64,000 bases of DNA. Origin: Flectonema sp. DT1601 (taxonomy: Eukaryota; Euglenozoa; Diplonemea; Diplonemida; Diplonemidae). The position numbers were made by a program, and so were the translations under genes. Numbering within the stretch: position 1 is the first letter of the stretch; every line of letters begins with the position of its first letter. The DNA lies in the NCBI GenBank assembly GCA_964019425.1, contig OZ025830.1, positions 124,001 through 188,000 of the forward strand, written 5' to 3'. This document shows, piece by piece, positions 62,149 to 64,000 of the stretch. The notes under the pieces were generated by a model, which was not told the DNA's origin, made no database searches, and worked only from the letters and a program-made list of their open reading frames with translations.

Positions 62149-64000
62149 TTAAAGCACGAGATGCGCTCTCGATTCCAGCTGTGGTGTGATTATGTCACTG
62201 TGAGTTACATCTATTATGAAAATGCATCCTTTTTTTGATATACCCAGACGATGGGTGTGCGATTTCTCTCCTTGTTCAAGAACTTCTCTCAAAATAAATT
62301 GTCCAACAGATGTGACTCTCGTGTTAATAATAACACGACGACCGTATTCAGGAGAATGGATATTCGTGTGAGTGTCTATTGTTTTGAATAGGCCTCCACG
62401 GATTTCATGAGGTCGTCCAAAGACAGCTTCCGCATCATCGGTGGTGAAAACATCAATTTGAGTGTGTACTGGATTATCTAAAACAGAATCACATCTTTTA
62501 ATTATATCATCCATCATACTCTGATCGCGAACAACGATAACTCCCGGTGTGATCTCTTCTTTATCAACCATTACAACAACTGACTCGATCAGTCCTTGTT
62601 CTGGATCGTAGCAGAACAGACAGGTACTTGGCGTCTCAATGAGTTTTTCATTATTTATACACCATGAAGATTCAGTCTCTTTGGTTATAATAATTTCATT
62701 AACTGGTTTCCTTTCCAAGAACGATTGAAGTTGATATCCCATACTAACACACCACTGACTCAGCTGTCTCATGTCAGCTGTTTCCGGGAAGGCATCAATT
62801 GTGAGCGTGGGTTCGAATCCCTTTACAGATAATTTTCTTCGAAGTTGCTCTCGCATCCAAAGATGTCTTTCAGAGCTGTTAGGAGGACTGATTGGAATAA
62901 TTGACTGATATCTAGTAATGGAATTGTTTAGAACGTGATTGCTACTACAAAGAGTAATAATGTTTGCTTTATAGAGAGGATACCTGCCGTGTAGTTTTGA
63001 TAAAACAGATTGAATTATAGAATCTAAAGTAGATTGCAACTCAAAGTCTTCAGGATTCTCTTCTAAGTGAAGAACAACAACATTTCCTTTTGTTACATTC
63101 TGTTCAACCATTCGTTCAATACTGTGATCAGAAAGTCCTCTGACTAGCGCTTGTTGCTTCATACAGCTAGCAGTATTATTCATTGGGACTTTGACTATAG
63201 TTACAGTCTTAGTGTCGTCGAAGTATTTTTTTATTACCATTTCCAAAACCAGACTGAACACCTTACAAAATTCTGACTTACCCACACCTGGTAACCCTAC
63301 TAAGAAGACACCTCTCGGACTTATATCTTTCGCAATGAATTGTTTTTCTACTGATGCTGCTGCCACTAACAACTCTGTCAGAAAAGCGTTTACTTCTTCG
63401 ACTAAACCCGCTGCTGGAACATAGTTAAATATTGACTGAGCTAAGTTCCAAAATTCCGGTATAACTACCTGTAAAACATAAAGATGAGCAGCCTGTTTAA
63501 TATCAGTTCCTGCTAACAACGTTTGATATATTGGTGAGTATTGATATGGTTTGAATTTCGCAGTCTTGCAACTGAAAGATTCTTTTGTCGGTTCTTGACA
63601 ATCATTATTATTATGAAGAGTGACGCAATAGGTTCCTCTGCTTTCGTAATACCGACGAGAGGTGATAGTGAGACGAGTTCCTTTGCTGAATATCGATAAA
63701 CACTTGTTAGCGTATTCACCTTGACAGTTCTCTTCATGATATTTCTGGTCTGGTGATATTCCCAACATTCCCCACAGAATAAATGATAAGTCACTGTCAC
63801 TGTAACATTCTGGTTTCACACTGTAGCTGACATCACCTGTTCCTTGATCGTACCCAATTCCTGCAGTTAGGTTTCCCTTTTCAAATAGTTGCTGCACTGT
63901 TTTGACGCATCTGGTTCGTTTTATCTTCATTAGAGTACTCATTCTATCATTCCAACTATCCCATCCGTCAATTTCTTGAAATATTCGACAGCTCTCCCTC
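62149..64000 (-). CDS. P-loop ATPase of unknown family (5' end outside window)
   Basis: The frame has an ATG at 63942 but stays open upstream to the right edge. That upstream part reads ESCRIFQEIDGWDSWNDR, which looks coding, so the true start is probably outside. Numbered from the inner Met, residues 1-205 are novel and Cys-containing. A Walker A GLPGVGKS (216-223) begins an AAA-like core, with VVVLHLEENPEDFE as a possible Walker B region and ANIITLCSSNH as a sensor-1-like strand ending in Asn. The C-terminal part (DDAEAVFGRPHEIRGGLF; HTHRLGISKKGCIFIIDVTH) has no assigned fold. It may be a STAND- or AAA-type ATPase. Its substrate is unknown. Confidence 0.7.
   Translation of the reverse strand, partial: RESCRIFQEIDGWDSWNDRMSTLMKIKRTRCVKTVQQLFEKGNLTAGIGYDQGTGDVSYSVKPECYSDSDLSFILWGMLGISPDQKYHEENCQGEYANKCLSIFSKGTRLTITSRRYYESRGTYCVTLHNNNDCQEPTKESFSCKTAKFKPYQYSPIYQTLLAGTDIKQAAHLYVLQVVIPEFWNLAQSIFNYVPAAGLVEEVNAFLTELLVAAASVEKQFIAKDISPRGVFLVGLPGVGKSEFCKVFSLVLEMVIKKYFDDTKTVTIVKVPMNNTASCMKQQALVRGLSDHSIERMVEQNVTKGNVVVLHLEENPEDFELQSTLDSIIQSVLSKLHGRYPLYKANIITLCSSNHVLNNSITRYQSIIPISPPNSSERHLWMREQLRRKLSVKGFEPTLTIDAFPETADMRQLSQWCVSMGYQLQSFLERKPVNEIIITKETESSWCINNEKLIETPSTCLFCYDPEQGLIESVVVMVDKEEITPGVIVVRDQSMMDDIIKRCDSVLDNPVHTQIDVFTTDDAEAVFGRPHEIRGGLFKTIDTHTNIHSPEYGRRVIINTRVTSVGQFILREVLEQGEKSHTHRLGISKKGCIFIIDVTHSDIITPQLESRAHLVL

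Noticed and set aside
1-64000. CRISPR array, rRNA or complete tRNA genes
   Set aside because: None seen on reading; repeats present are homopolymers, microsatellites and TIRs.

Overview
This is eukaryotic nuclear DNA, probably from a flagellated unicellular eukaryote. Reasons: spliceosomal GT-AG introns, two spliceosome proteins (PRP31 and a DHX16/Prp2-type DEAH helicase), TRAPP and COMMD subunits, and a CFAP65-type axonemal protein implying motile cilia. I cannot name the lineage. Protein genes are tightly packed and almost all on the minus strand. Between the gene clusters lie AT-rich deserts full of A/T homopolymers 15-36 nt long. The stop codons are standard.

Layout (minus strand unless stated): 1-1820 N-terminal part of an ABCC-type transporter; 2111-4129 unknown 672 aa protein; 4279-4881 HPP-family membrane protein; 4.9-9.0 kb desert; 8967-11933 first PHTF-family gene; 12210-17525 CFAP65-like gene; 17.5-20.6 kb desert; 20621-22651 second PHTF gene; 22.7-27.9 kb desert; 27889-29379 CCCH zinc-finger protein; 29.4-35.4 kb desert with a possible structured RNA and a 55-bp direct repeat; 35406-38291 EF-hand plus cyclic-nucleotide-binding K+ channel; 38635-41030 PRP31 with a MULE transposon in its last intron; 41220-42707 unknown basic protein; 43362-45047 C69-type peptidase; 45471-46767 TRAPPC2 with a GC-rich OTU-bearing insertion in its intron; 47.1-47.6 kb COMMD9-like gene; 48.5-49.1 kb possible plus-strand exons; 49304-54325 a 1673 aa receptor-like protein; 54686-57400 DHX16/Prp2; 57917-59827 TOG-domain protein; 60363-61310 unknown membrane protein; 62149-64000 P-loop ATPase running off the window.

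Several genes had to be rebuilt across introns. PHTF-A, PHTF-B, CFAP65 and PRP31 each have one very long first exon and one or two introns near the 3' end. Three introns (PHTF-A, PRP31, TRAPPC2) are swollen to about 0.9-1.0 kb by inserted DNA, while the uninvaded introns are 72-98 bp. The two PHTF genes share a 92-bp identical tract across their last intron/exon junction, although the rest is clearly diverged; this looks like gene conversion.

The most novel item is the 1673 aa protein: signal peptide, a GH16/lectin-like region, two CBM4/9-like carbohydrate-binding regions, a transmembrane helix, two cytosolic EF-hands, a MIB-like small barrel, and further membrane helices. It looks like a surface glycan sensor linked to calcium. 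The same window holds a K+ channel with EF-hands in front of the pore and a cyclic-nucleotide domain behind it. Unidirectional gene order, with pyrimidine-AG sites just upstream of many start codons, suggests (but does not prove) spliced-leader trans-splicing.
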